Shown: piece after piece, positions 1 to 5,398 of the stretch
Numbering within the stretch: the first letter of the stretch is position 1
Layout of the letters: every line of letters begins with the position of its first letter
Source of the DNA: JBCCTX01 sp964468435
GTDB taxonomy: Bacteria; Bacteroidota; Bacteroidia; J057
Reading direction: 5' to 3'
Assembly: GCA_964468435.1 (NCBI GenBank)
Contig: CAYXVE010000112.1
Location: forward strand, 1 to 5,398
DNA: 5,398 nucleotides
Translations under genes and position numbers: made by a program
The notes under the pieces: model-generated
The model's input: the letters and a program-made list of their open reading frames with translations, nothing else
What the model was told of the DNA's origin: nothing
Databases searched by the model: none

Positions 1-1
1 A

Positions 2-628
2 AAGGAGATCATCAACATAAGAAATATTAATCTATTCAGAAATTTCGTAAAATTATGTGCAGGAAGAATTGGACAGGTACTAAATATTAGTTCTCTGGCA
101 AATGACTGTGGAATTTCAGTACCAACAGCTAGGGAATGGTTATCTCTACTAGAAGGCAGTTACATTATTTTTACCCTTCAGCCTTATTACCGCAATTTCA
201 ACAAACGCCTGATCAAGAGTCCTAAATTGTATTTTTATGATACAGGATTAGTAGCCTCCCTGTTAGATATTAGACAGGCCTATCAAATTCCCTTACATTA
301 TTTTAAAGGAAATCTGTTTGAGAATCTGATAATAGCTGAACTGTACAAAAGGTATTACCATAATTTCTTATCTCCTTCATTATATTACTGGAGAGACAGC
401 AATGGAAATGAGGTAGATGGCCTGATCGTAAAAGGCCAATTAATGGATATTATAGAAATAAAAGCAGGTCAGACCATCAATAAATCTTATTTTAGAGGCT
501 TTCAGTATTTTCAAAGCTTCGCAAAAGACGTGATCGATAAACAATATCTTATTTATGGGGGTCATGAAGCATATATTCGTTCTGGGATACAGATACTTAA
601 TTGGGCTGATTTAACTCTAGAACTATGA
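2..628 (+). CDS. DUF4143 AAA-type ATPase, C-terminal part (5' end outside window)
   Basis: The reading frame is open from base 2 to the TGA at 626-628, giving 208 visible residues. Family members are usually a little under 400 aa, so the N-terminal AAA ATPase domain with its Walker motifs is missing from this window. A start at 227 (TTG) would be false: the frame continues upstream with strongly family-like sequence, and codon 76 is simply Leu in 'KSPKLYFYDTG'. Visible parts in order are a winged-helix-like stretch at residues 25-57 (SSLANDCGIS...LEGSYIIF), the 'YYRNFNKRLIKSPKLYFYDTG' hallmark at 62-82, and a PD-(D/E)XK-like core with Asp139 in 'GNEVD' and Glu152/Lys154 in 'IEIKAG'. Family recognition is firm, but the cellular role of DUF4143 ATPases is not established. 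The gene is A/T-rich (21 G+C in the 60 bases 361-420) and converges on the DUF1080 gene 36 bp away. Confidence 0.93.
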   Translation, partial: KEIINIRNINLFRNFVKLCAGRIGQVLNISSLANDCGISVPTAREWLSLLEGSYIIFTLQPYYRNFNKRLIKSPKLYFYDTGLVASLLDIRQAYQIPLHYFKGNLFENLIIAELYKRYYHNFLSPSLYYWRDSNGNEVDGLIVKGQLMDIIEIKAGQTINKSYFRGFQYFQSFAKDVIDKQYLIYGGHEAYIRSGIQILNWADLTLEL

Positions 629-630
629 GT

Positions 631-663
631 TCAATATATCTCTTTGGAATTGGGATATATTGA
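631..663. terminator. Hairpin between convergent genes, possible bidirectional terminator
   Basis: TCAATATATC (631-640) and GATATATTGA (654-663) form a perfect 10-bp inverted repeat with a 13-nt loop. It lies between the DUF4143 stop (626-628) and the DUF1080 stop (665-667 on the minus strand), so it could fold in transcripts from either side. The stem is A/T-rich and there is no clear T-tract on either strand, so it may be a weak terminator or a 3'-end stabilising stem. Confidence 0.45.
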
Positions 664-664
664 T

Positions 665-1351
665 TCAATCCAACACTTTGATCCTTATATCCTTATAGTA
701 CGTCGTACTATTGGGATCATGAGCCTGAATCCCTAAAGTTCCATGACTTATGCGGCGATCCTTACTCCAGTCGTTGGGTTGGTTCCATTCGATGAGTTTC
801 TTTCCATCTACCTGGATGGTAACCTTTTTGTCCTGCACGATGATGTAGTACTCAAACCATTCCCCATCTTTAGAGGGAGCCTCTTCCTGGTAAAGAAAGA
901 TCTCGCGGTTATCCGCTATACGAGCGACAAAAGGCTCATGCTCTTTACCAGGGACGAAAATATCGGCAATGCCATACAAGCTACCTGTCTTTTTGGGATC
1001 GGAGTGTGTGGAGTTTACCTGGGCTTCGAAGCCCTCACCAGGCCAGCCTCTTTCCTGATAGGCTGTATGGAAATATACACCAGAATTGGAGTTTTCCGTG
1101 GTCATGACCTGTAGCTTAAGTTCGAAGTTTTTGAAATCGGCGTTTCCTACATCACCCGTGTAAAACAGGTGTGCCCTGCCTCCTTTAACTACCAATTTCC
1201 CATCCTCAAGAAAGAAAGAATCTGGATTCTCCCTGGACGCTGTCCATCCATCCAGGGATGTGCCGTCAAAAATCGTAACAAAATCTTTGTCCTGGGCTAT
1301 AGCAAATTGACACATGATCAGGGCGAAGAGCGTAAGTATCGTGTATTTCAT
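665..1351 (-). CDS. Exported DUF1080 protein (3-keto-disaccharide hydrolase-like)
   Basis: This is a complete 228-aa protein. An N-terminal signal peptide (residues 1-19: Lys2, a hydrophobic stretch, then AIA before Gln20) predicts export to the periplasm or cell surface. The rest is one DUF1080 / PF06439 domain with a concanavalin-like jelly-roll fold: 'FDGTSLDGW' at 28-36, 'NSGVYFHT' at 89-96, 'GFEAQVN' at 107-113 and the closing strand 'GTLGIQAHDPNS' at 204-215. Family members act on 3-keto-glycosides or 3-keto-disaccharides; the substrate here cannot be read from sequence. Cys14 is not in a good lipobox (Met at -1), so a lipoprotein is unlikely. The ATG at 1351 is the natural start because the signal peptide begins there; no Shine-Dalgarno is visible, as is usual in Bacteroidota. 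A nucleotidyltransferase remnant ends 26 bp upstream on the same strand. I found no TAnnTTTG promoter in the short leader. Confidence 0.9.
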   Translation of the reverse strand: MKYTILTLFALIMCQFAIAQDKDFVTIFDGTSLDGWTASRENPDSFFLEDGKLVVKGGRAHLFYTGDVGNADFKNFELKLQVMTTENSNSGVYFHTAYQERGWPGEGFEAQVNSTHSDPKKTGSLYGIADIFVPGKEHEPFVARIADNREIFLYQEEAPSKDGEWFEYYIIVQDKKVTIQVDGKKLIEWNQPNDWSKDRRISHGTLGIQAHDPNSTTYYKDIRIKVLD

Positions 1352-1377
1352 GAGTGATAGGTGCTAGGTTATTTGAT

Positions 1378-1603
1378 TTATTTTATCAGTGTCCAGTGTC
1401 CTCTAATGTAGCTAAAATCTTTATGATCAGAGTATACTAATATATTCAGATCACTCTGTTCATGTTGTTCTTCCTTTGCATGGGAACCCCCATCCTCCTA
1501 ACAGATTTACGCTGAAGCGATGTTTTACCTCCTGCTTCAAAGAACGCAGCTTATGAAGGAGATACTGTAAGTCTTTGGATGATATAAAATATTTGCTATT
1601 CAT
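1378..1603 (-). pseudogene. MNT-type nucleotidyltransferase (MntA antitoxin family) remnant, frameshifted
   Basis: Read on the minus strand from ATG 1603, a 47-codon frame (stop at 1460-1462) begins MNSKYFISSKDLQYLL and reaches 'VNLLGGWG'. In the +1 frame the text continues 'GSHAKEEQHEQSDLNILV' and ends at a TAA at 1378-1380. Removing one base from the run of five C at 1487-1491 (G on the coding strand) joins the two into one 74-aa frame. The join aligns with the nucleotidyltransferase signature V..LGLFGSYARGEQTPESDIDILV, the GSx10DxD motif of MNT/MntA proteins. The second catalytic Asp is Asn here (SDLN for SDID), and the protein stops shortly after 'DFSYI', about 20-25 residues short of a usual MNT domain of about 95-100 aa. 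In intact systems MntA AMPylates and neutralises a HepT (HEPN) RNase toxin encoded next to it; no HepT is visible, and the DUF1080 gene lies where it might be. The motif match over two frames makes identity likely; loss of function is inferred from three separate defects. Confidence 0.75.
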
Positions 1604-1928
1604 TATGTCTTAAACAGATATTCCCAATTACTGCATATAAAGCAAGCCGGTTACTAGAAGTTAATTAGTGCAAAAATTCTTAAATGAACAAACAGATCAA
1701 TAAATGTCATTTTAAATGCTCAATTATTCTTTCTTTCAGCTTAATCTGTTGAATCTGTTTCCATCCTCATGATTGTCAGTCTAGCCCATTTTTGATAAGT
1801 GAGATAAGGGAGGCTAAAAGTCTGATAATTTGTTTGTAATTTAATCCATTACAACTTTATTAGTCTCGGTAGTCAGATCTACAAAAGAAAAAATTTATTA
1901 ACTTATTCGATAACCTAACCCCAAACAT
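1604..1928. other. A/T-rich intergenic region, 325 bp, no gene seen
   Basis: No coding frame or RNA gene is recognisable on either strand. The region must hold the promoter of the hydrolase gene starting at 1929, but I found no full TAnnTTTG element. The nearest is CATTTTTG at 1787-1794, with one mismatch, no TTG at the right spacing and an implied leader of about 125 nt, so it is not called. Positions 1743-1758 carry a short motif shared with the repeat array at the right end, listed separately. Confidence 0.6.
1743..1758 (-). repeat. Isolated 16-bp match to the right-hand repeat motif
   Basis: On the minus strand this reads ACAGATTCAACAGATT. The array at 4935-5398 contains ACAGATTCCACAGATT (first instance 5071-5086), so 15 of 16 bases agree. 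Both are two copies of ACAGATT nine bases apart. It may be a decayed or seed copy of the same repeat family, or chance in A/T-rich DNA. Confidence 0.35.
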
Positions 1929-3848
1929 ATGAAAAACTACAACCCCATTCACTTTCTCCTACTGCTGGCAGCTTTTAGCAGTGTATGTACTACTACCCTA
2001 TGGGCTCAACAAGATAATGATATCTGGACCCAATTGGAAGAAATTGCCATAGTTGACCAGAAGGTATTGATGCCGATGCGCGACGGCATACGACTGAGTA
2101 CGGATATCTATCGTCCTAAAACCGAAGCACCGGTTCCGGTCATCTTTGTACGTACCCCCTATAATTTTAATACCTGGATTGATGGCAAGAAAACAACCCG
2201 TACGGCACAGCGTGCCTATGAAGCGGTAAGCCGTGGCTATGCCTACGTTGTTCAGAACGAACGGGGCCGCTATTTCTCCGAAGGAGAATGGGACATTCTG
2301 GGTGTACCCCTGACCGATGGCTACGACGCTTTCACCTGGATGCAGGAGCAAGACTGGTGCAATGGCAAGATTGCCACTTATGGATGTTCTTCCACTGCCG
2401 AATGGCAGATGGCCGTAGCGGCGCTAGATCATCCAGCGCATGTAGCCATGGTACCCATGGGTTTTGGCGCGGGCGTAGGCCGCGTAGGGGACTATTATGA
2501 GCAGGGCAACTGGTACCGTGGTGGCGCACAACAAATGCTCTTTACCTCCTGGCTCTATGGCGTAGAGCACGACAAATTCAAACCCCGTATTCCGGATGGC
2601 GCTACCCAGGAAGACCTGATTCGCATTTCGCGCTTCTACGATCTTGCACCGGAAAATCCACCTGTGGATATGTCCGAAGCCTTTGAGCATTTACCCGTAA
2701 CCGACATTCTGAAAAATATCAACGGCAAAACTGAGATCTATGACAAGATGATACGCCGCAAGCCCAACGATCCAGATTGGTATCAAGGCGGTCTGTATCA
2801 TGATGATATGGGCTTTGGCGTACCTAGCTTTTGGTTTTGCTCCTGGTACGACGTGTCTATTAGCCCCAATATTGCACTGTTTAACCACGTGCGCAACAAT
2901 ATAGACGATCCCGAAGTCGCCGACAACCAGTATCTGGTCATTGCCCCTACGCTTCATTGCGCCTATACCCGGGCGACGGAGAACACTATCGTAGGTGAGC
3001 GCAGTGTAGGCGATGCCCGCCTCAACTACGACGAACAGATCTACGCTTGGTTTGACTTCTGGCTCAAGGGCGAAGACAACAACTTCAAGGAAAATACGCC
3101 TCGTATCCAGTACTATACCATGGGCAGCAACCAATGGCAGCAAGCCGAGCAATGGCCTCCCCAGGCAGCAGAGATGACTACTTTTTACTTGTCAAGCGGT
3201 GGCAATGCAAAGAGTTTAGATGGAGACGGCGTGCTGACCATGGATGAACCGGGTAATGACACCCCTTCAGATCAATTCACTTACGATCCCATGAACCCTG
3301 TTACTTCTTATGGAGGAAACGTTTGCTGTACGGGAAATGCTATCCAGGGCGGCGCCATGGATCAGCGCCATATGGAAACACGAAGTGACATCCTCGTGTA
3401 CACTTCCGAGCCTATGGAGGAAGGGGTAGAGGTAACGGGTTTCATCGAAAGTACCCTGTACGTTTCCTCTGATGTCAAAGATACTGACTTTACGATCAAG
3501 CTGATCGACGTCTATCCCGATGGCCGGGCCTATAACCTGGATGAGACCATCCAGCGTGCGCGCTACCGCGAGGGATACGATAAAGAAGTCTTTATGGAAG
3601 AGGGAAAAGTCTACCAGATTGATCTCACACCCATGGCAACGAGCAACTACTTTGCCAAAGGTCATCGCATCCGTATCGAAGTATCTAGCAGCAACTTCCC
3701 CCGATTCACCCGCAACCTGAATACTGGGGGTAATAACTTCGACGAGACTGAAGCGGTATTAGCACACAATGTGATCCATCACAATGCGCAGTATCCGTCT
3801 CAGATCCGGTTACCTATTATGAATATGGAGAGGAAGGCAGGGCGGTAG
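1929..3848 (+). CDS. Secreted CocE/NonD-family alpha/beta hydrolase (peptidase S15-like)
   Basis: This is a complete 639-aa protein of normal family length. A signal peptide covers residues 1-26 (MKNYN... to ...LWA before Gln27), so the enzyme is exported. The alpha/beta-hydrolase domain runs from about 40 to 385: 'MRDGIRLSTDIYRP' (50-63), 'VRTPYN' (74-79) with Tyr78 at the oxyanion-hole position known from cocaine esterase, 'RGRYFSEGE' (112-120), nucleophile Ser154 in 'YGCSS', acid Asp308 in 'SWYD', and His343 in 'APTLHC'. All three catalytic residues are present. The C-terminal jelly-roll (X-Pro dipeptidyl-peptidase C-terminal type) covers about 390-639, with 'VTGFIESTLYVSSD' and the near-terminal 'GHRIRIEVSSSNFPRF'. 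The family hydrolyses esters or amides, including cocaine, alpha-amino-acid esters, glutaryl-7-ACA and X-Pro peptides; the substrate is not predictable here. The gene stands alone on its strand, lacks a Shine-Dalgarno and has its own terminator. It is richer in G+C (35 of 60 bases at 2401-2460) than the left-hand gene. Confidence 0.95.
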   Translation: MKNYNPIHFLLLLAAFSSVCTTTLWAQQDNDIWTQLEEIAIVDQKVLMPMRDGIRLSTDIYRPKTEAPVPVIFVRTPYNFNTWIDGKKTTRTAQRAYEAVSRGYAYVVQNERGRYFSEGEWDILGVPLTDGYDAFTWMQEQDWCNGKIATYGCSSTAEWQMAVAALDHPAHVAMVPMGFGAGVGRVGDYYEQGNWYRGGAQQMLFTSWLYGVEHDKFKPRIPDGATQEDLIRISRFYDLAPENPPVDMSEAFEHLPVTDILKNINGKTEIYDKMIRRKPNDPDWYQGGLYHDDMGFGVPSFWFCSWYDVSISPNIALFNHVRNNIDDPEVADNQYLVIAPTLHCAYTRATENTIVGERSVGDARLNYDEQIYAWFDFWLKGEDNNFKENTPRIQYYTMGSNQWQQAEQWPPQAAEMTTFYLSSGGNAKSLDGDGVLTMDEPGNDTPSDQFTYDPMNPVTSYGGNVCCTGNAIQGGAMDQRHMETRSDILVYTSEPMEEGVEVTGFIESTLYVSSDVKDTDFTIKLIDVYPDGRAYNLDETIQRARYREGYDKEVFMEEGKVYQIDLTPMATSNYFAKGHRIRIEVSSSNFPRFTRNLNTGGNNFDETEAVLAHNVIHHNAQYPSQIRLPIMNMERKAGR

Positions 3849-3862
3849 GTTCCTACATACAC

Positions 3863-3905
3863 GCCTGCGTTAGTCGCTTGGCAACTGACGCGGGCTAATT
3901 TTTAT
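3863..3905 (+). terminator. Intrinsic terminator of the CocE-family gene
   Basis: GCCTGCGTTAGT (3863-3874) pairs with ACTGACGCGGGC (3884-3895) over 12 bp, with two G-U pairs and a 9-nt loop. It is followed by TAATTTTTAT. It begins 15 bp after the stop codon at 3846-3848. The G/C-rich stem and T-tract on the plus strand fit a rho-independent terminator for the hydrolase gene. The same stem is without a good T-tract for the converging thuA-like gene. Confidence 0.8.
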
Positions 3906-4020
3906 AAATATGTTGCACAACAAGGGACAGTTCACCAGCGTTTCAAAAGATCGTTAGTGTAGTGGTGGTCACGGTCGCGTAATATTATGATTTCTGTAGA
4001 TACAGGATATATCCAGGGCC
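3906..4020. other. Convergent intergenic gap between hydrolase and thuA-like genes
   Basis: No gene is visible. Two small palindromic elements abut near the thuA-like stop codon: CTGTA-GA-TACAG (3994-4005) and the perfect 10-bp palindrome GGATATATCC (4005-4014). They lie 3' of the thuA-like gene but have no T-tract, so a terminator is not claimed. Confidence 0.4.
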
Positions 4021-4893
4021 TTACTCATATCGACCCGCCCACCTTATCGCATTTTCCAGTAGCTGTTGATAAAACTCCTGCTTAAATGCCGCAGCATGAT
4101 GTCCTAAAGCCGTGTAAAATACCCGGCCCGATTTCAGTTCGTGATACCATGTAATGGGATGGTTCTCGCCCATCCCAAAATCCTTATCTGATACAATAAA
4201 GGGTATATTTCCACTGATATTAAAGGTATTTTCATCTACAGTATATAGCACAGTTGAGCCTTTTTCACGAGGGTTACTGTAAAATACATACCACTCATCC
4301 TGATGAGACACTTGTTCTGGTAAATTCTGAGAAATGGTCAGATAAGAGGTATCTAGTTCTAGATAGAGCATTGCGGTATCCAGTTCCAGTTGTATGTTGT
4401 GGTGGGAAAATTCAGCCCTGATGACTTCGTCTTCATACCAATCCCATTGATGAGAATGGTCCCCTGCACCGTGCACCCCTACAAAGCCTCCACCGTTTTC
4501 GAGATATTGGCGAAAGGCTCTTCGCTGCGGCTCAGTTAGCACTTTTCCTGTTGTATTGTTCCATATCACAACTTGAAATCGCGACAGGTGCTCTTCATTA
4601 AAAACGGCACCATTTTCCGTTTCGAAAATGGACCATCCATTAATTCTTGCTATCTTTTGGTAAACAGGTAGAGAAGCCTTGATCGCTGCACTATGGCGGA
4701 AACCATTGGTTTTGGAAAAAATTAGTATAGCCTGAGGCCCTAGATCGGCAGGTAACTCCGGTGGTATTTTTTCAAATGTATCAAAACCAGATCCCATATC
4801 GTAGATGAACAGTGCTAAAGCACTTGCCAAAAGGAGGATGATTCCCAACAGGGTCAAACCAACGACTTTGAGAATTTTTTTCATATTTATCAT
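4021..4893 (-). CDS. Membrane-anchored ThuA-like domain protein
   Basis: This is a 290-aa protein with one N-terminal membrane segment (about residues 7-31, very rich in Leu/Ile/Ala after Lys5-Lys6) and no clear cleavage site, so it is probably anchored with its domain outside the cytoplasm. The remainder is a ThuA-like domain (PF06283, class-I glutamine-amidotransferase fold): 'ILIFSKTNGFRHS' at 56-68, 'VVIWNNTTG' at 108-116, 'GGGFVGVHGAGDHSHQWDWY' at 134-153, 'HPITWYHELKSGRVFYTALGHH' at 245-266. ThuA takes its name from trehalose utilisation in rhizobia, where it works with ThuB in a 3-keto-trehalose route; the activity of this paralogue is unknown. A second in-frame ATG at 4884 (MKKILK) is an equally good start and would remove only three residues; neither has a Shine-Dalgarno. 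The gene converges on the CocE-family gene, and a tandem array begins 41 bp upstream of its start. Confidence 0.9.
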   Translation of the reverse strand: MINMKKILKVVGLTLLGIILLLASALALFIYDMGSGFDTFEKIPPELPADLGPQAILIFSKTNGFRHSAAIKASLPVYQKIARINGWSIFETENGAVFNEEHLSRFQVVIWNNTTGKVLTEPQRRAFRQYLENGGGFVGVHGAGDHSHQWDWYEDEVIRAEFSHHNIQLELDTAMLYLELDTSYLTISQNLPEQVSHQDEWYVFYSNPREKGSTVLYTVDENTFNISGNIPFIVSDKDFGMGENHPITWYHELKSGRVFYTALGHHAAAFKQEFYQQLLENAIRWAGRYE

Positions 4894-4928
4894 TTAAGAG
4901 AATGGAAGGGTTTACCCATTCAAACAAT

Positions 4929-4960
4929 CAAAAATACACAGATTTTAATGGATTCCACAA
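4929..4960 (-). promoter_or_regulatory. Candidate Bacteroidota promoter of the thuA-like gene
   Basis: On the minus strand, TTG at 4960-4958, a 21-bp spacer, then TATTTTTG at 4936-4929 match the Bacteroidota pattern (-33 TTG, -7 TAnnTTTG, spacing about 17-23 bp). Transcription would start near 4922-4925, leaving a leader of about 30 nt before ATG 4893. The -33 box and the first two bases of the -7 box lie inside the first repeat copy and the rest lies outside. Later repeat copies keep the TTG but have CGGATTA in place of the -7 box, so only the first copy would work. This is pattern matching on short motifs. Confidence 0.45.
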
Positions 4961-4990
4961 TACCCATATCCCTATAAACCAATACCTAAT

Positions 4991-5101
4991 ATGCCACGGA
5001 TTACACAGATTTTCACGGAATATAAATATGCCACGGATTGCACAGATTTTCACGGAATATAAATATGCCACAGATTCCACAGATTTTCACGGAATATAAA
5101 T
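4991..5101. repeat. Three 37-bp monomers of copy 1
   Basis: Monomers start at 4991, 5028 and 5065, each beginning ATGCCAC and ending GGAATATAAAT. They differ only near bases 8-13: GGATTA in the first, GGATTG in the second and AGATTC in the third. The same three variants occur in the same order in copy 2 (5169, 5206, 5243) and the start of copy 3 (5347, 5384). The order is therefore a property of the 178-bp unit. Confidence 0.93.
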
Positions 5102-5168
5102 ATGCCACGGATTACACAGATTTTAATGGATTCCACAATACCCATATCCCTATAAACCAATACCTAAT
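5102..5168. repeat. 67-bp variant monomer closing the 178-bp unit
   Basis: It starts like a 37-bp monomer (ATGCCACGGATTACACAGAT at 5102-5121). After TTT it departs into AATGGATTCCACAATACCC and a C/A-rich stretch ending TACCTAAT at 5168. The same block recurs at 5280-5346. Copy 1 carries its equivalent at 4935-4990 without the first 11 bases, which is where the array meets unique DNA. It may be a 37-mer with about 30 bp of inserted or diverged sequence. Confidence 0.88.
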
Positions 5169-5398
5169 ATGCCACGGATTACACAGATTTTCACGGAATA
5201 TAAATATGCCACGGATTGCACAGATTTTCACGGAATATAAATATGCCACAGATTCCACAGATTTTCACGGAATATAAATATGCCACGGATTACACAGATT
5301 TTAATGGATTCCACAATACCCATATCCCTATAAACCAATACCTAATATGCCACGGATTACACAGATTTTCACGGAATATAAATATGCCACGGATTGCA

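Larger units (their letters stand above)
4935..5398. repeat. Higher-order tandem array, 178-bp unit, 2.6 copies visible
   Basis: Copy 1 is 4935-5112, copy 2 is 5113-5290 and copy 3 is 5291-5398, cut by the window end. Comparing them base by base I see no differences over the shared length. Each unit consists of three 37-bp monomers plus one 67-bp variant (3 x 37 + 67 = 178). The left edge is sharp: sequence before 4935 (CAATCAAAAA) does not resemble the unit's end (TGCCACGGAT). The monomer is built on CACGGATT / CACAGATT / CACGGAAT blocks spaced 9 and 10 bp apart, a motif style that recurs in intergenic repeats of diverse bacteria. No spacers vary, so it is not CRISPR. Open frames across it (4902-5099, 5038-5277) are by-products of the repeat. 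Confidence 0.95.

Noticed and set aside
227..628. Separate 133-aa gene starting at TTG 227
   Set aside because: The frame is open to the window start and the upstream residues fit the same DUF4143 family, so this Leu codon is internal.
695..711. Palindrome ATAGTACG-T-CGTACTAT
   Set aside because: It lies inside the DUF1080 coding region, encoding the conserved-looking TTYYKD end; a chance palindrome is the simplest reading.
743..1114. 123-aa plus-strand frame opposite DUF1080
   Set aside because: It is antisense to a clear DUF1080 gene, has no recognisable domain, and its composition follows the opposite strand. The frame 1169-1357 is rejected likewise.
1787..1794. CATTTTTG as -7 element for the CocE-family gene
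   Set aside because: The first base mismatches TAnnTTTG, no TTG lies 17-23 bp upstream, and the leader would be about 125 nt.
1998..3665. Several open frames antisense or out of frame to the CocE-family gene
   Set aside because: The hydrolase has all its motifs and a complete catalytic triad over the full length; the overlapping frames show no domains and are by-products of its higher G+C.
3911..3922. Inverted repeat TGTTG-CA-CAACA
   Set aside because: Only a 5-bp stem with a 2-nt loop, no T-tract and no gene nearby that needs it.
4902..5277. Small proteins encoded across the array (open frames 4902-5099 and 5038-5277)
   Set aside because: Both are translations of the repeat itself. Unit lengths of 37 and 178 are not multiples of three, so the frame shifts in each unit; no start signal or protein family is visible.
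4935..5398. CRISPR array (37-bp repeat length)
   Set aside because: The 37-bp units abut directly with no variable spacers, and the longer period repeats identically. It is a tandem satellite-like array.
4935..5398. Iteron-type replication origin
   Set aside because: No replication initiator gene, no DnaA boxes (TTATCCACA) and no plasmid genes nearby; the monomer is longer than typical iterons.

Overview
The window looks like a chromosomal accessory stretch from a member of the Bacteroidota (Cytophagia/Saprospiria-like). The evidence is the gene families present (a DUF4143 ATPase, an exported DUF1080 protein, a ThuA-like protein and a secreted CocE/S15 hydrolase), start codons without Shine-Dalgarno sequences in A/T-rich leaders, 'AQ' signal-peptide ends, and one good match to the Bacteroidota TTG/TAnnTTTG promoter. 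The genus cannot be named from this sequence.

Layout, left to right. (1) 2-628 (+) is the C-terminal part of a DUF4143 AAA-type ATPase whose N-terminal ATPase domain lies outside the window. (2) It converges on 665-1351 (-), an exported DUF1080 (3-keto-disaccharide hydrolase-like) protein, across a 36-bp gap filled by a 10-bp perfect hairpin. (3) Upstream of DUF1080 on the same strand, 1378-1603 holds a decayed MNT-type nucleotidyltransferase (the MntA antitoxin family). It is broken by a +1 frameshift in a run of five G, has a degraded active site, is truncated at the C-terminus and has no HepT partner nearby. (4) 1604-1928 is A/T-rich intergenic DNA. (5) 1929-3848 (+) is a complete secreted CocE/NonD-family alpha/beta hydrolase, followed by a good intrinsic terminator. 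(6) 4021-4893 (-) is a membrane-anchored ThuA-like protein converging on the hydrolase. (7) 4935-5398 is a higher-order tandem array: a 178-bp unit (three 37-bp monomers plus one 67-bp variant) repeated identically at least 2.6 times and running off the window end.

Functionally, DUF1080 and ThuA both belong to families tied to 3-keto-sugar or disaccharide catabolism. Both are predicted to be exported or anchored, like the hydrolase between them, so the region may concern extracytoplasmic breakdown of glycosides or esters. This is inference: the genes lie on alternating strands and do not form an operon.

The points most worth a second look are the nested 178/37-bp array directly in front of the thuA-like gene, whose predicted promoter straddles the array edge, and the nucleotidyltransferase remnant, which a standard gene caller would miss. 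I see no clear new defence or metabolic system.
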